A DNA stretch of 64,000 nt from Anaerofustis stercorihominis DSM 17244 (GTDB lineage Bacteria > Bacillota > Clostridia > Eubacteriales > Anaerofustaceae), in the NCBI RefSeq assembly GCF_000154825.1, contig NZ_DS560019.1, forward strand, positions 1,220,501 to 1,284,500, in the 5' to 3' direction. Positions 34,251 through 43,548 of the stretch are shown here, one piece after another. Numbering within the stretch: the first letter of the stretch is position 1; each line of letters starts with the position of its first letter. The notes below the pieces were generated by a model. It was not told where the DNA came from. It saw only the letters and a list, made by a program, of their open reading frames with translations, and did no database searches. Made by a program: the position numbers and the translations under genes.

Positions 34251-35090
34251 ATGAAACAAATCAAATCATTTTTAATATATTTAATAGCATTTATGTTTTT
34301 TATACTTCTCAGTGCATCATTTTGCAGCGAGAAATACTTAAATGAATCATATTCCGTTAATTTGTCGTCTAAGACGCTTTATTATGCTTTTGCTGGTAAT
34401 TTATCCGATTATTTGGAAGGTAAAATTGCGGACGATGATGATTTAAATTTAGACAGTGTGGATAAAGATTATTCCAAGACCTTTTCTGAAGGTGAAAGCG
34501 GAGATGAGATTTTAAGTTATAAATTGATTCTTTATTATTTGGATTATCTTTCAGATACTCCTAATAACACCTTTGATTCTACGACGACAAAAGCTGTAAA
34601 AGAGTATCAAACGAGCAGAGGGATCAAAGAAACATCTAAACTTGATAAAACAACGATGCAGACACTGGATAACGAAGTTGTCGATTATAAGACCGGTAAA
34701 TCCAGCGAAGATATAAAGAAATATAATTATATTTTATATTATTTGGGATATTTAACAAAAGAGCCAAACAGTACTTATACTGCCGAAACAAAAGTGGCTT
34801 GTGAAAATTATCAAAAAGCAAAAAGTCTTCCTGTTACGGGAACTATGACACCTCAAACGAGAAGAAGTCTTGATAGTGAAACTTTGACTTATAAACAAGG
34901 ACATAAAGGCGATGTTATTAAAGATTATCAGGAAATTTTGATAAGGACAGGGTATTTAAAGGGTACTGCCAACGGAACATTTGATTCTAAGACTACTGCT
35001 GCGGTAAAAAGTTATCAGACTAAAAAAGGATTAAGTGTAACAGGTAATTTAGATACTAAAACGATGGAAGCATTGGATAATGAACATTAA
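34251..35090 (+). CDS. membrane-anchored protein with three peptidoglycan-binding domains
   Basis: A 279-residue exported protein with one N-terminal hydrophobic segment (FLIYLIAFMFFILLSASFC), which may be uncleaved. Three PG_binding_1 repeats follow at ~75-140, ~145-205 and ~210-279, each ending in a DxxTxxAVKxYQ and TxxTMxxLDNE pattern, for example TFDSKTTAAVKSYQTKKGLS. No catalytic domain is present, so it probably tethers to the wall or acts as an adaptor for hydrolases. GAGGTAATTA precedes the ATG. Monocistronic with its own terminator. Confidence 0.82.
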   Translation: MKQIKSFLIYLIAFMFFILLSASFCSEKYLNESYSVNLSSKTLYYAFAGNLSDYLEGKIADDDDLNLDSVDKDYSKTFSEGESGDEILSYKLILYYLDYLSDTPNNTFDSTTTKAVKEYQTSRGIKETSKLDKTTMQTLDNEVVDYKTGKSSEDIKKYNYILYYLGYLTKEPNSTYTAETKVACENYQKAKSLPVTGTMTPQTRRSLDSETLTYKQGHKGDVIKDYQEILIRTGYLKGTANGTFDSKTTAAVKSYQTKKGLSVTGNLDTKTMEALDNEH

Positions 35091-35102
35091 TAATCAAACA
35101 TT

Positions 35103-35131
35103 GAAAAGCACCTAAATAAGGTGCTTTTTTT
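35103..35131 (+). terminator. terminator after the peptidoglycan-binding gene
   Basis: AAAAGCACCT/AGGTGCTTTT stem with AAATA loop and T7. Confidence 0.85.
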
Positions 35132-35292
35132 GTGTCTGAAATAATTATTTTACTTATTTTAATAAATCCTGTAATATTAAATATTTTTATTTCCTATAGT
35201 AGACGACTTCTTATTTTTTTGATTATTCATATACATACTATTGTTTAATAAAATCAATCTAAACGTTTTAATAATTTTTGATTGTAAATACC

Positions 35293-35320
35293 ATTACCTG
35301 TTGGATATCCGACAGGTAAT
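35293..35320. repeat. 28-nt palindrome sharing ends with the cloverleaf element
   Basis: Nearly perfect 28-nt palindrome (13 Watson-Crick pairs and one G-T) with terminal arms ATTACCTG/CAGGTAAT, identical to the outermost eight bases of the element at 15266-15341. It lies about 48 bp upstream of the NhaC-redox cluster, so it may instead be an operator for that cluster. Confidence 0.55.
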
Positions 35321-35367
35321 AGTTAAATGCAAGTGATATTATTAAGATAAACACAGAGGTGGTTAGA

Positions 35368-36813
35368 ATGAAAAATAAAGACGTAAATTCTTCATTGGAG
35401 TTTTATGTTTGTGAGGAATTTGCGATGTTGCCCATTGTTTTGTACGTTGTGCTTAGCGCCGTAATCATGATTTTTTTTCATTATTATTCCATGAAAGCAC
35501 TTATTGTTGCTGCAGTTATTTCTATTTTTATAGGATTTTTAATATGTAAGACAAAGAGTGAGTACTGGAACAGTATAGTAAGAGGATTGGCAAAGTATTC
35601 AAATGCGAGATTGATTTTAATATTTATGGTAATAGGTATTTTTTCAAATCTTTTGGTTACAGGGAAAATCGGAGCAGGGTTTATATGGCTGAGCCTTCAC
35701 CTTGGTATAAAAGGAGGCGGTTTTGTTGTTTTTTGTTTTATCGTTTCTTCGATCATATCCATGGGTGCGGGTGCTCCTATAGCTGCCTTATTGGCAGTAG
35801 TGCCGATATTTTATCCTGCGGGAGTTCTTCTTGGTGCTAACCCCGCAGTCCTTACAGGAGCAATGATGAGCGGTATTTTTTTCGGGGATGCTTTGTCTCC
35901 AAGCTCTCAGGTAATACATACGACTATAATGTCTCAGCATGATCCTGTTACAGGGGAGAGTGCCAAGCTGATCGAAACTATGAAAGAGAGACTGGTTTAT
36001 ATAATAATTGCGGGAGTTTTATCTGCAGTTATGTTTTATATAACAGGCGGGGGCGGAAACAGCGGGAATATCAGCGAACTTGTAAATATGTCCGATATAA
36101 GAGGTTTATGGATGTTACTTCCCATAGTGGTATTACTTATCATATGTTTTAAAACCAGTGATTTATTTGTTGGTGTATCCTTTGGGATACTAACGGGTTT
36201 GATTGTCGGTATATGTACAGGATTATTTGAAATTTCGGATATAGTAAATATCAATTCTTCTATCCCTCAGTTAAGCGGGATTTTATCGGATGGATTATCA
36301 TCGGTTATAGATATTATAGTATCAACGATTTTATTGTACGGACTTATATCCATCGCAGTGGAAGGTAAAATGATGGATAAATGCTGTGATTATATTTTAT
36401 CCAGAAAATTTGTCAAATCCGCAAAGGGAGCTGAAACCGTAATCGCTGTCGGGGTCGGCGTTGTAAATATATTGCTTGCGGGATGTGTCCTTCCGTCGAT
36501 ACTTATGTTTAAAGACGTTGCGGATACAATCGGTCAAAAAGCAGGTATACCTGCAAGCAGAAGAAGTATACTTCTTACCGCGATGTCGACAAATATTACA
36601 GCTATAATCCCTATTAACAGTGCATTTGTTATGGGAGCGATGACTGTAATAAATCAGCTTTCGGCAAAAAGCAGTTATCTGCCGATAACTACACCCATTA
36701 AGATATTTGTATCTTCATACTATTGTTTGATACTTACAGTTATCTGCATATTATGGGTCGGTTTCGGATTTGGCAGAAAAATCATAAATAAAAAAAATAC
36801 TATATCGGTTTAA
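35368..36813 (+). CDS. nhaC: NhaC family Na+/H+ antiporter
   Basis: About 481 residues with roughly twelve membrane helices. GIWxSSL-type pieces for NhaC are seen as IFMVIGIFSNLLVTGKIGAG, SSIISMGAGAPIAALLAVVPI, GIFFGDALSPSSQVIHTT and ILLTAMSTNITAIIPINSAF. The family exchanges Na+ or organic solutes for protons or one another. ATG 35368 follows AGAGGTGG; an in-frame GTG upstream is part of that site. It leads a cluster with thioredoxin reductase, arylsulfotransferase and a Crp regulator, so it may exchange a substrate linked to that redox chemistry and not simply sodium. Confidence 0.85.
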   Translation: MKNKDVNSSLEFYVCEEFAMLPIVLYVVLSAVIMIFFHYYSMKALIVAAVISIFIGFLICKTKSEYWNSIVRGLAKYSNARLILIFMVIGIFSNLLVTGKIGAGFIWLSLHLGIKGGGFVVFCFIVSSIISMGAGAPIAALLAVVPIFYPAGVLLGANPAVLTGAMMSGIFFGDALSPSSQVIHTTIMSQHDPVTGESAKLIETMKERLVYIIIAGVLSAVMFYITGGGGNSGNISELVNMSDIRGLWMLLPIVVLLIICFKTSDLFVGVSFGILTGLIVGICTGLFEISDIVNINSSIPQLSGILSDGLSSVIDIIVSTILLYGLISIAVEGKMMDKCCDYILSRKFVKSAKGAETVIAVGVGVVNILLAGCVLPSILMFKDVADTIGQKAGIPASRRSILLTAMSTNITAIIPINSAFVMGAMTVINQLSAKSSYLPITTPIKIFVSSYYCLILTVICILWVGFGFGRKIINKKNTISV

Positions 36814-36836
36814 CAAAAGTAAAGGAGTGGTTAGAT

Positions 36837-38006
36837 ATGAAAGATATGTATGATGTAATAATCATAGGAGGCGGTCCTGCGGGGCTTTCTGCGGCTATAT
36901 ATGCAGGAAGAGCGGAAAGAAAAACCTTAGTGATTGAAAAAGGGAGTTACGGCGGAAGAGTTAAAGATACATTAGAGATAAGAAATTATCCTGGGACTGT
37001 AACAGACAGCGGAGCGGGACTGATGGAAAAATTCAAAGAACATGCAAGTTCATTTCCGACAAATTCTTTTAAACGTACTACTGTTACGAGTATAACAAAG
37101 GAAGATGACGGCACTTTTACCGTACATACAAAACGTAGAGGTGATTTTGGGTGTGAATGTGTGATATTGGATGTAGGGACAAAGCCAAGAGTGCTGGGAA
37201 TTCCGGGAGAAGAAGAGTTCGTTGGACATGGGGTAGCATACTGCGCAACATGTGACGCGGAATTTTTCAAAGGAAAAGAAATATTTGTTTTAGGTGCCGG
37301 AGATCAGGCGATAGAAGAATCTTGTTATTTAACGGAGTTTGCCAATAAGGTCACGGTCATAGTACTACATGAAGAGGGACATCTTGACTGCAATGAAATT
37401 GCAGCCAACGAAGCTTTTAAAAATCCTAAAATTGATTTTGTATGGAATTCGACTCTTCAGGAAATCAAAGGTAATGAACATGTGGAGAGTGTGGTCATCA
37501 AAAATGTTGTAACCAGAGAAACAACGGAATTTAAGACGGACGGATTATTTTCATTCGTAGGTATGGTACCTCAAACCGATATTATCAAAGACATAGTAAA
37601 ATTAGATCCTAAAGGATATATACCTGTCAATGACAAGAAAGAAACAAATGTAGCGGGAATATATGCGGTGGGGGATTGCACGCAAACTTTCCTTCGTCAG
37701 GTCGTTACATCTGCGGCGGACGGTGCTGTAGCGGCTACTGCAAGCGAGCGTTATATCAGTGAAAAACGTCAGCTTGATAATATATTGACTGACAAATCGG
37801 GAGATATTGCTTTTGTATTTTATAATCCTTATGAAACCAGTCAAATAGATGAAGTTACAAAGCTTGAAGAAGAGCTTAAAAATACATATAAAGTTTACCG
37901 TCAGGACGTAACGAGACAGTCCTTGCTTTTTAAATTGTTGGGAATGGAAAAGACTGTTTCCAGTGCTTTCTTTAAAGACGGCAAACTTGTGAAAAAAAAT
38001 AATTAA
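36837..38006 (+). CDS. thioredoxin reductase-like flavoprotein with C-terminal Trx-like extension
   Basis: A 389-residue FAD/NADPH reductase. FAD motif IIIGGGPAGLSAAIYAGRA, redox cysteines in VAYCATCDAEFF, NADPH motif FVLGAGDQAIEES and the C-terminal FAD motif GIYAVGDC are all present. It is ~70 residues longer than normal TrxB. The extension (~320-389: DIAFVFYNPYETSQIDEV, ending SSAFFKDGKLVKK) resembles a thioredoxin fold in which CxxC is replaced, so it may dock a partner rather than do redox chemistry. It lies 23 bp after nhaC and 23 bp before the arylsulfotransferase gene. Confidence 0.87.
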   Translation: MKDMYDVIIIGGGPAGLSAAIYAGRAERKTLVIEKGSYGGRVKDTLEIRNYPGTVTDSGAGLMEKFKEHASSFPTNSFKRTTVTSITKEDDGTFTVHTKRRGDFGCECVILDVGTKPRVLGIPGEEEFVGHGVAYCATCDAEFFKGKEIFVLGAGDQAIEESCYLTEFANKVTVIVLHEEGHLDCNEIAANEAFKNPKIDFVWNSTLQEIKGNEHVESVVIKNVVTRETTEFKTDGLFSFVGMVPQTDIIKDIVKLDPKGYIPVNDKKETNVAGIYAVGDCTQTFLRQVVTSAADGAVAATASERYISEKRQLDNILTDKSGDIAFVFYNPYETSQIDEVTKLEEELKNTYKVYRQDVTRQSLLFKLLGMEKTVSSAFFKDGKLVKKNN

Positions 38007-38029
38007 ATATATAACGGAGGAATGAAATT

Positions 38030-39837
38030 ATGGGACAGCCACTAGTTTTCCCTCATGGGGTCACGGTTTATAATCCAAAAAAGTGTTTTAACGGATATAC
38101 TATAGTACCGTTGATAAATGACGGGGTATTATTGTTTGATATGAACGGAAATGAAATAAGAAGATGGAATATGCATGCAATGCCGCCAAAGCTATTACCC
38201 GGCGGATATGTAATGGGACTCAGTGGATATCGCCATCCCGATTATGGTATGCAGGACGGTGTAAACTTGATCGAAATCGATTATGATGGGAATATAGTTT
38301 GGGAATTTGATAAGTTTGAAGAAATCAATGACCCCGGAAGAGACCATAGATGGATGGCGAGACAGCATCACGACTATCAAAGGGAGGGTAATCCCGTGGG
38401 ATATTATGTTCCCGGAATGGAAGCTAAGGCTTTGGAAGGCAATACTTTGATCCTCGTTCATCAAACTATTAAAAATCCGTTAATAAGCGATAAAAAATTA
38501 CTTGATGATGCAATGATAGAAGTAGACTGGGAAGGTAATATTTTATGGAAATGGTCTGTAAGCGAGCATTTTGATGAACTTGGTTTTGATGAAGCTGCTA
38601 AAAATATTTTGTCGAGAGACCCAAATATGCGTACTCCGGACGGCGGAGTCGGTGATTATCTTCATGTAAACTGCATGAGCTATTTGGGACCGAATAAATA
38701 GTTCGACGGGGGTGATGAGAGATTTGATCCGGACAATATTATATTTGACTGCCGTGAAGCAAATATTTTAGCCATAATAGATAAGAAAAGCAGTCATATA
38801 GTATGGAGGATAGGTCCTGATTTTAATGAAACTCCTGAACTTAAAAAGCTGGGCTGGATAATAGGTCAGCATCATTTGCATATGATACCTAAGGGATTGC
38901 CCGGAGAAGGAAATCTTTTGGTATTCGATAATGGCGGCTGGGCCGGTTACGGAGTTCCGAACCCGGGGTCTAAAAACGGTTCTAAGAATGCTATCAGAGA
39001 TTACAGCAGGGTCATAGAATTTAACCCTGTAACATTGGAGATTGAATGGCAGGTAACTCCTAAAGAACTTGGTCATGCTATTCCTACGGATGCAAGTAAA
39101 TTTTATAGTCCGTATGTATCCAGTGCACAAAGACTTCCAAACGGGAATACACTTATAGACGAAGGAAGTGACGGAAGGCTCATAGAAGTGACGAAAGATC
39201 ATGAAATCGTATGGGAATGGATATCTCCTTATTATACTCATAATGAAGAGGGACAAAAAATAATATGATTTACAGAGCTTATCGTTATCCTTATGAGTAT
39301 GTGCCACAGGAACCAAGACCTAAAGAAGTTGAAATTAAGCCTATTGATAATACCACTTATCGTGTTCCCGGAGCAGGCAAACTGGGGGCAAAGAAAATTA
39401 TTGATATAGAAGGGACTCTTCCTTATTATCAAGACGTTGCACTTTGTGTCGCTACCGATGACGAAGGCGTCGTTTACAATAAAGAAAAGATTTTTACAGT
39501 CGATACTGATTTATTTAAGCCCGTTAACAGTATAAGTGAATGGTATGATAAAGTGCTGAATATTAAATCTAAACCTGTTTTGGTTCTTTTCGGGGCTGAA
39601 AGAGGTACTCACTGTAAGGCGCTTCATCCTATTTTGGAAGAAGCTTTGGAAGAAGAATTTAAAGATTTGTTTGGAATCCGTTTTGTTAATGTCGATGAAA
39701 ATTCCGATATTATAAAGTCTTTAAACATTTCTGGGATACCGGTTGTAGCGGTATTTAAAAACGGAGAAGAAATAAAGCGCTTTAACGGTGAAAGAGATTA
39801 CGATGACCTTTGTGATTTCCTTGATGAAGTATTATAA
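38030..39837 (+). pseudogene. arylsulfotransferase (ASST-like) fused to a C-terminal thioredoxin domain; one in-frame TAG and one frameshift
   Basis: Frame 1 from ATG 38030 is ASST-like: NGYTIVPLINDGVLLFD, GNEIRRWNMHAMPPKLLPGG, and HHDYQREGNPVGYY. A TAG at 38699-38701 interrupts LGPNK-stop-FDGGDERFDPDNIIFD, where relatives usually have an aromatic residue such as Trp. The same frame continues (WIIGQHHLHMIPKGLPG, EWQVTP) to 39268. One A missing from the six-A run at 39255-39260 then shifts the frame; adding it gives GQKNNMIYRAYRYPYEYVPQ, the normal ASST tail. The downstream part (39265-39837) ends with a thioredoxin-fold domain (KPVLVLFGAERGTHCKALHP) with a single active-site Cys. No signal peptide is seen, so it would be cytoplasmic. 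Confidence 0.82.
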
Positions 39838-39880
39838 TATTTATATATAAATATTTTCTATAAATCGGGAGGTTTCGGAA

Positions 39881-40552
39881 ATGCAGATAAATAATTCTAA
39901 AAATATGGGATACAGAGATAGAGAGTTTGCCGACTTATGTTTGAATAATACATATTTTAAATCTTATTTCGTTCAAAAAACATATAAAAATTCTACCGTT
40001 ATATTGTCTCAAGGTACATCTATCGAACATTTTGGGATCGTGATAGACGGCGTACTTAAAGCTGAGAAATGCACGCAAAAAGGAAGCGAACTTTGCTGTA
40101 CATATTTTGAAAACAATGATGTGTTTCCGGAACTTCTGTATTTTACGGGAGAGAGGATATATACTTATTCCTTGATTGCGGTTAAGAAAACTAAAGTAGT
40201 CTGGATACCTGTCAATATATTTGAGAAAATGCTGAGTGAAAATATTGAGCTTACGACTTCATTTATGTTCTATATATCTAAAAGAGCTTTGAAAAGTCAG
40301 TTATTGTTAAATTGTTTGAATTATTCTACCATAAAGCAGAGGATTGCTTGTTGGATACTGAGTATGAATGATATAAATCAAAGCGATATTATTTCTCTTC
40401 CCGGTTCTCAGACTATTTGGGCAAATACGCTGCATGTCAGCAGATCATCCTTAAATCAGGAACTAAGGCATATGAAAGAAAAAGGTTATTTTGATATAAA
40501 AGATAATAATCTTATACTCCTGGATCTTGAAGCTTTGGAAATGATTTTATAA
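39881..40552 (+). CDS. Crp/Fnr family transcriptional regulator
   Basis: A 223-residue regulator: N-terminal cyclic-nucleotide-binding-like beta-barrel (STVILSQGTSIEHFGIVIDGVLKAEK, FPELLYFTGERIYTYSLIAV) and a C-terminal HTH (LPGSQTIWANTLHVSRSSLNQELRHMKEKGYFDI). I see no Fnr-type N-terminal cysteine cluster. Cys residues occur in the barrel (KCTQKGSELCCTYF). It closes the nhaC-trxR-ASST cluster and is the likely controller of it. Sits 43 bp after the ASST-Trx reading frame, GGGAGG start. Confidence 0.85.
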   Translation: MQINNSKNMGYRDREFADLCLNNTYFKSYFVQKTYKNSTVILSQGTSIEHFGIVIDGVLKAEKCTQKGSELCCTYFENNDVFPELLYFTGERIYTYSLIAVKKTKVVWIPVNIFEKMLSENIELTTSFMFYISKRALKSQLLLNCLNYSTIKQRIACWILSMNDINQSDIISLPGSQTIWANTLHVSRSSLNQELRHMKEKGYFDIKDNNLILLDLEALEMIL

Positions 40553-40584
40553 AAACAGACTGTTAAAAAACAGTCTGTTTTTTA
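40553..40584 (+). terminator. terminator after the crp-type gene
   Basis: AAACAGACTGTT/AACAGTCTGTTT stem with AAAA-type loop and T6. Confidence 0.85.
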
Positions 40585-40650
40585 GATAGGTATATTTAGA
40601 TAAAATTTATATCATAGATTATTTAAATAATACTGAAATAAGTCATTATC

Positions 40651-41571
40651 CTAAAACAGTAATTGTGGTTCGTGAGCGTAATCGGGGTATATTATCATTT
40701 CTTTTTGAGATTTTATTTTATTGTAAGCTGCAAATTGAGTACTCGGGTGGCAGGATTCGTCTAAAATTGCAAGTGTCCAGTGTACTTTAGCGGTGATTCT
40801 GTCAGCTAAATTTGAAATATCAACATAGCTTAATTTATTGATTATATCTTTTTCCGTTTCGTGTTTTGGATCCACTCTTCTGAAATATTCCATGAATTCA
40901 TCTGCGTCAGTAAGATTATCTTCTAAGACGTGTTTTAGATCGCTCATAAATGGATAAGTTGGAGTTATTATTTTTACTCCCTCTACAAGTGAAGTTGCAG
41001 CTATCGTTATGGCTCCTCCTTGTGATTTTCCATTGATACCTATTCTTGTTTCGTCAATTTCATCCATACTCATCAGAGTTTTTACTGCTTTTACGCCGTC
41101 CAAGTAGATGTTTCTGGCGAATAGTTTTCTTATATCTTCATCCTGCATCCCTCTTATGAATTGTCCGTATTTTGTCGAACCTACTCCATCCCACGGATCC
41201 GTTGACAGACCTCCCTGACCTCTGATATCCATTGCTAAAACCGCTATGTCATTGTATACATATGGAAGGTATTGGAATGGACCTCTTGTGTTAGAACCAT
41301 ATCCATGGAAAAAAGTTATCCCCGGTATCTTATATTTTATATTTTTAGGTCTTATGTATAAACAGTGTATTTGCGCACCATATGTACTTTCAAAATATAA
41401 GTCGAACTGTTCTATATTCTTTTCTGCCGTTTCTATTTTTTTTAATGTATATCCTTGTTTTGTATTTTCTAATTCAGTTAATGAATCCCCCCAAAATTTA
41501 TCGAAATCATCAGGTTTAGAACTTATACCCATATAGTTTTTGTATTTGTTTATTGATGATAATAATGGCAT
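40651..41571 (-). CDS. acetyl xylan esterase / cephalosporin-C deacetylase family esterase (AXE1)
   Basis: A 306-residue alpha/beta hydrolase without signal peptide. GITFFHGYGSNTRGPFQYLPYV and AVLAMDIRGQGGLSTDP are the N-terminal strands of AXE1 proteins; the nucleophile is Ser in GINGKSQGGAITIA; the acid is Asp in LAILDESCHPSTQFAAY, and the His is in DYAHEPQLLF. The family deacetylates short acetylated sugars inside the cell. It follows the truncated PTS IIC gene by 27 bp, which suggests that the transporter once imported an acetylated or other glycoside. GAGGACATAC precedes the ATG. Confidence 0.87.
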   Translation of the reverse strand: MPLLSSINKYKNYMGISSKPDDFDKFWGDSLTELENTKQGYTLKKIETAEKNIEQFDLYFESTYGAQIHCLYIRPKNIKYKIPGITFFHGYGSNTRGPFQYLPYVYNDIAVLAMDIRGQGGLSTDPWDGVGSTKYGQFIRGMQDEDIRKLFARNIYLDGVKAVKTLMSMDEIDETRIGINGKSQGGAITIAATSLVEGVKIITPTYPFMSDLKHVLEDNLTDADEFMEYFRRVDPKHETEKDIINKLSYVDISNLADRITAKVHWTLAILDESCHPSTQFAAYNKIKSQKEMIIYPDYAHEPQLLF

Positions 41572-41598
41572 TGTATGTCCTCTTTTCTAAATTGATTA

Positions 41599-42729
41599 TT
41601 ATAGACAGACCATCTTGGCAAGGAAGAATGGTATCCATGTTATCCATTGACCTCCGATAGCCAGGTTTGTGATTTGTGCGGCACCTTCCGGAACAGTTAA
41701 ATTTGCCTGACTTGCAAGGCTTGTAACTATGCTTGCTCCGTAAGATGAAAATGTAAGTGCTATGGCACATAATACAGCCATTTCTATCAGTCCTCTGAAT
41801 AAATTGCCTTTGCTTGATAATACGCAAGGTACTGCCCAGAAAGGTAATGCTGCTAAATCTGCCAAAGGTAGGACGGTATTCCAAGGAAGAATTACTGCCT
41901 CAATTAGAATAATTGGAATAGCAAGAAGTCCGATTGAAATTACAAAAGGATGTCCTGTTGCAACGGCAGCGTCAAGACCTATATAAAGCTCTTTGCCCGG
42001 AAATTTCTTTTCAAGGAAAGACTGTGTCGCTTCTGAAATAGGCATCAAGCCTTCCATTAATAAGGAAACCATTCTGGGTATCAATACTAATACTGCCGCT
42101 ATATTCATACCTACTATTAAAATTTGCTGGATAGCTGTTCCTATATTTATTTCCGGTGAAGTGAACTGTGCCAAAGCCGATAAAAAGCCTCCGATAATAA
42201 ATCCCATCATTATAGGTTCTCCCAGTAAACCCAGCTTTTCTACTATACCTTCGCTTGTCCAGTGAATATTTTTTATTCCTGGTATTTTATCTAATAATTT
42301 ATCTATAGGATATGTATATAAACAGTTACACATAGATTGACAGTGAGGGAGTGATATCCCTTCAAGTCCGAATATTTCAACACAGTCTGATTGAGTCCAG
42401 TCTGCTATTATAAACATTATCCCCATGATTACGATTGCTTGGCCTATGGCAAATACCCATGCTAACAAAGTTCCTTTACATACCAGTAAGATAGCCGAAC
42501 CTGAGAACAGTACATGCCAGTAATTCCATATATCTACATCCATTGTTTTTGTCCAGCCTAACATTATCATTATTATATTTGTTATGATTATTGCTATGAA
42601 TATAAATGGTACCACTTGAGTCGACCATGCTATAGCCGAGCCTGAAGCCCAGCCTATATCTATTGCCGTTAATTTAAACCCTAAATTGTCTACTAATGAT
42701 TGTGCTACGGGTGAAATTGTAGATGACAT
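41599..42729 (-). CDS. PTS galactitol-type IIC component, N-terminally truncated
   Basis: A 376-residue GatC/SgaT-like sugar transporter. Conserved blocks include DIGWASGSAIAWSTQVV, LDKIPGIKNIHW, LGLLGEPIMMGFIIG, IPRMVSLLMEGLMPISEATQSFLEKKFPGKELYIGLDAAVATG and the final helix. Alignment with the complete IIC at 50491-51738 shows that the first ~55 residues (two helices) are absent: this protein begins where that one has its third segment. No IIA or IIB is adjacent. The break coincides with the truncated start of the divergent DeoR gene, so a deletion probably removed both 5' ends. Likely non-functional. Confidence 0.8.
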   Translation of the reverse strand: MSSTISPVAQSLVDNLGFKLTAIDIGWASGSAIAWSTQVVPFIFIAIIITNIIMIMLGWTKTMDVDIWNYWHVLFSGSAILLVCKGTLLAWVFAIGQAIVIMGIMFIIADWTQSDCVEIFGLEGISLPHCQSMCNCLYTYPIDKLLDKIPGIKNIHWTSEGIVEKLGLLGEPIMMGFIIGGFLSALAQFTSPEINIGTAIQQILIVGMNIAAVLVLIPRMVSLLMEGLMPISEATQSFLEKKFPGKELYIGLDAAVATGHPFVISIGLLAIPIILIEAVILPWNTVLPLADLAALPFWAVPCVLSSKGNLFRGLIEMAVLCAIALTFSSYGASIVTSLASQANLTVPEGAAQITNLAIGGQWITWIPFFLAKMVCL

Positions 42730-42741
42730 TAGCTTTCTAAA

Positions 42742-43422
42742 ATGTTTGATGTTTCCATTTCTACTATGAAAAGAGATTTGGATACTATGAATAATAAAGG
42801 GCTTTTAAAACGGGTTCCCGGAGGAGTGACGACTACGAAGGGAGAACTTGCCACACCTACATCTATAGCTTCTTATGCCAATGTAAATGCAGAAAAAAAA
42901 CTTAAGATATCCGGTGCAATAAATGAAGTAATAGAGGATGGGGATTCTTTGTTTCTGGAAGTAGGATCCACATGTCATTATGCTTATCAGCATCTAAACA
43001 GAAAAAATCTTACTATTTTTACTCCGTCTCTTCAGATACTGACTACTAAAAATGATAATGTAGATCATTTATATTGTATGGAGGGCGAAGCTGTACTGCC
43101 TTATCTTATCATTAGGGGCTTTCCTTTACTCGAGAATTTAAAAAGGATAAATCCAAATAAAATAGTATTTTCATGCTACGGATTAAATGAAGATTATGAC
43201 TTGGTTGGCAGAGTAGATTATGATAATGCGGTTTTAAGGACATTATTAGATATGAGAGGGGAGAAAATACTTTTATTGGATTCTTCAAAGATATGTGTTA
43301 ACAATACATTTTTTGTGCCCGATATAACTAAAATTGATGTTCTGATAACCGATGACGGGATAGATGAAGAGCACTTAAATAAAATAAGAGAAAAAGGTGT
43401 TAAGGTCATTATTGGAAAATAA
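42742..43422 (+). CDS. DeoR family transcriptional regulator, N-terminally truncated
   Basis: A 226-residue open frame. The beginning, LSKMFDVSISTMKRDLDTMNNKGLLKRVPGGV, is the second half of a DeoR helix-turn-helix (an in-frame TAG lies just before LSK), and the first ~25 residues are missing. The effector domain (LFLEVGSTCHYAYQHLN, KIVFSCYGLNEDYDLVG, LRTLLDMRGEKILLLDSSKI, ITDDGIDEEHLNKIREKGVKVI) is intact. No ribosome-binding site precedes ATG 42742, and only 12 bp separate it from the facing IIC gene. Probably a pseudogene produced by a deletion over the shared promoter region. Confidence 0.78.
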   Translation: MFDVSISTMKRDLDTMNNKGLLKRVPGGVTTTKGELATPTSIASYANVNAEKKLKISGAINEVIEDGDSLFLEVGSTCHYAYQHLNRKNLTIFTPSLQILTTKNDNVDHLYCMEGEAVLPYLIIRGFPLLENLKRINPNKIVFSCYGLNEDYDLVGRVDYDNAVLRTLLDMRGEKILLLDSSKICVNNTFFVPDITKIDVLITDDGIDEEHLNKIREKGVKVIIGK

Positions 43423-43548
43423 AAGTAAAATAGTTTTAGAACAGATAAATTTAATCTTATTTAACATTTAAATTTTATGATTTAAATCTATTTACTATAT
43501 TTAAGAATCAGTGATAAAATAAATATAATATAAACAGCGAGGTGAAAA

